From the NCBI GenBank assembly GCA_002439875.1, contig DJQB01000031.1, positions 1 to 33,255 of the forward strand: DNA of 33,255 nt, written 5' to 3'. Below are positions 31,984 to 33,255 of this stretch, piece by piece. The notes under the pieces were generated by a model. It did no database searches, was not told where the DNA came from, and saw nothing but the letters and a program-made list of their open reading frames with translations. Source of the stretch: Bacteroidales bacterium UBA6397. Lineage in GTDB: Bacteria; Bacteroidota; Bacteroidia; Bacteroidales; UBA932. The position numbers were made by a program, and so were the translations under genes. Positions within the stretch are counted from its first letter, which is position 1; every line of letters begins with the position of its first letter.

Positions 31984-33255
31984 TTATTCGTTTGTCTTCG
32001 TGGTTTCCGTGCCGTTGGAGTATTCGGCATATTCCTTAAAGATCTTCGCTTGTGCGGCTGCATCCTCCACGCCTTTTTTCCCGGCGCTCATGAAGTGCTC
32101 CACCGCGGTGGAATATTCCTTGGACATTACAGCCAGCACGCCTCTGGCATATTCAGCCTCACCGCTGTCTCCGGCTTTCTTGAGCCTTCCCGCTGCTGAA
32201 ACAAGATCCCCGCGTTCCATTGCAGCGTTTGCCGCGTTGAGGTTGGCTACCGGATCATCCGGGTACATCACAGCTGCGACTTCAAAGACATGGTTGAACT
32301 CAGGACTCCCCGGTTCGAGGCTTTCAGCTGCTAGGAAGAACTCTCCAAGGGAGATTTTCTGAGGCTGGACTTTCATCACCTTGAGAATCTCGGACGGATC
32401 GGTGTAGCTTCGGATGTCGTACTCGATTCTGTACTTGGTGCAGCGCAGGCGAGGATATATTTCGCTCAGCATCACCGCGTAGTCTTTAGGATAGTTCTTC
32501 TTAATCCTCCATTCACGGGCATCCGGTTCGAGAGCCATACCCTCTGCGATTTCCAGAATCTTTTCAGCATCAGGCAGTCCGCTTGTGCGGAGCCATTCGA
32601 TGAGTCCCTCCCAATTCTCCGGCTCATGATCCATCGTGACTATCGCCGGGTCGAAGTTGTAGAGATCCAACACGTACTTCCGGATTGTGGCCGTCCTTTC
32701 CCTCGCGAGATAGGTGTTGTGTGCGTAGCTTCCTTCCGGGGAGGCGAAGCCTTTCAGGTGGATGGTTGTCACTGTGATGTCGCTGTCGTTGCGCACAGAG
32801 TCGATGGTCGAGCGAATCTTGCCGAATTCCGCGACATTGTCGTGATACTCAGGATAGATCCCCGTCTTATCAACAGGGAAGTCAATGTAAGCGGTTCCGC
32901 TGAGACTTCTCGTCTTGGTCTTCTCGCCCTTTGGGCTGACATAGAGCAGTCTCGGAACATCCGGAACCCAAAGCACTCCGGAGAGTATCTCCGAACATTG
33001 GTCCCCAAGAATCCTTTCGCAGCAGGAATAGTCTCTGCGTCCAAGGACAAGGCGGCTGTTGTTCATCCAGTCTGCGTAGGAAACTGTGGCGCGGTACGGA
33101 ATCACCTCGGCGTTTGAGCCGCTTGTCAGGGTGGTCTCATCTTCTCCGGAGATCATCTTGTCCTTGTCCTTACGGAAATAATAGTAGTAGCGTTGGCGAC
33201 CGTACACTCCCACGGAAGGTAGAGCAAGGGAGTCCTCCCCGTTCACAAGATAAGG
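31984..33255 (-). CDS. OmpA-like/DUF3868-type pilus operon protein, 5' end missing
   Basis: The frame is open to the right edge, so the gene is cut by the window; 423 codons are present. The apparent start at 33246 is an internal GTG. The visible part has a beta-rich region (about 1-150), then an OmpA-like segment (about 155-195, TTIHLKGFASPEGSYAHNTYLARERTATI split across it), which normally binds peptidoglycan. After a middle region comes a TPR-like helical C-terminus (about 330-415, with NLNAANAAMERGD and ARGVLAVMSKEYSTAVEHFMSAGKKG). Proteins of this DUF3868/OmpA type commonly precede Mfa1-like pilin genes in Bacteroidales and may link the pilus to the cell wall; the exact function is unknown. 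Confidence 0.8.
   Translation of the reverse strand, partial: PYLVNGEDSLALPSVGVYGRQRYYYYFRKDKDKMISGEDETTLTSGSNAEVIPYRATVSYADWMNNSRLVLGRRDYSCCERILGDQCSEILSGVLWVPDVPRLLYVSPKGEKTKTRSLSGTAYIDFPVDKTGIYPEYHDNVAEFGKIRSTIDSVRNDSDITVTTIHLKGFASPEGSYAHNTYLARERTATIRKYVLDLYNFDPAIVTMDHEPENWEGLIEWLRTSGLPDAEKILEIAEGMALEPDAREWRIKKNYPKDYAVMLSEIYPRLRCTKYRIEYDIRSYTDPSEILKVMKVQPQKISLGEFFLAAESLEPGSPEFNHVFEVAAVMYPDDPVANLNAANAAMERGDLVSAAGRLKKAGDSGEAEYARGVLAVMSKEYSTAVEHFMSAGKKGVEDAAAQAKIFKEYAEYSNGTETTKTNE

Noticed and set aside
33244..33246. Start codon of the OmpA-like gene
   Set aside because: The GTG is internal; the frame stays open to the window edge and no signal peptide is present, so the true start lies outside.
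1..33255. tRNA, rRNA or intact insertion sequence
   Set aside because: None of the spacers shows a cloverleaf, rRNA-like sequence, or a transposase with terminal inverted repeats.

Overview
The window comes from a Bacteroidales-type genome. Evidence is a SusC/SusD pair, lipoprotein signals followed by acidic residues, TAnnTTTG promoter elements, a BACON domain and a type V (Mfa/Fim) pilus operon. Genus cannot be fixed from sequence alone; an uncultured gut lineage with roughly balanced base composition would fit.

Region 1 (1-19017, + strand) is a polysaccharide utilisation locus whose left edge lies outside the window. Order: SusC, SusD, two TIG-domain surface glycan-binding lipoproteins, a BACON-GH5 lipoprotein endoglycanase, a GH26 mannanase lipoprotein, a cytoplasmic GH130 mannosylglucose phosphorylase, a GPH-family sugar symporter, a cytoplasmic GH94 cellobiose phosphorylase and an exported GH2 glycosidase. 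Together these suggest a beta-1,4-glucomannan (or mixed glucan/mannan) pathway. Glycan is cut and bound at the surface, oligosaccharides pass through SusCD, periplasmic enzymes trim them, disaccharides cross the inner membrane, and the Man-Glc and Glc-Glc linkages are then split by phosphate rather than water. Neither a mannobiose epimerase nor a PUL regulator is visible here. Hairpins at about 8754-8783 and 11592-11617 divide the locus into binding/import, secreted-enzyme and cytoplasmic blocks.

Region 2 (19018-24970) is mixed housekeeping and accessory DNA. It holds yicC, whose stop codon sits in the loop of a perfect 21-bp inverted repeat, then a hairpin- and repeat-rich spacer. On the - strand follow rmuC and a P-loop ATPase. 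A HigB/HigA-type toxin-antitoxin pair on the + strand has a tandem repeat upstream. An 800-bp spacer then carries four 23-bp tandem repeats and a short apparent remnant of a PD-(D/E)XK-type transposase C-terminus.

Region 3 (24971-33255, - strand) is a type V pilus operon, read from the right edge. It comprises a partial OmpA-like/DUF3868-type protein, an Mfa1-like major pilin, a strong hairpin with a U-tract, a FimB/Mfa2-like anchor, a second accessory lipoprotein and a 1007-residue fimbrillin-like protein, probably the tip adhesin.

Across the whole window the hexamer GAATAT/ATATTC looks several-fold over-represented, in coding frames and on both strands.
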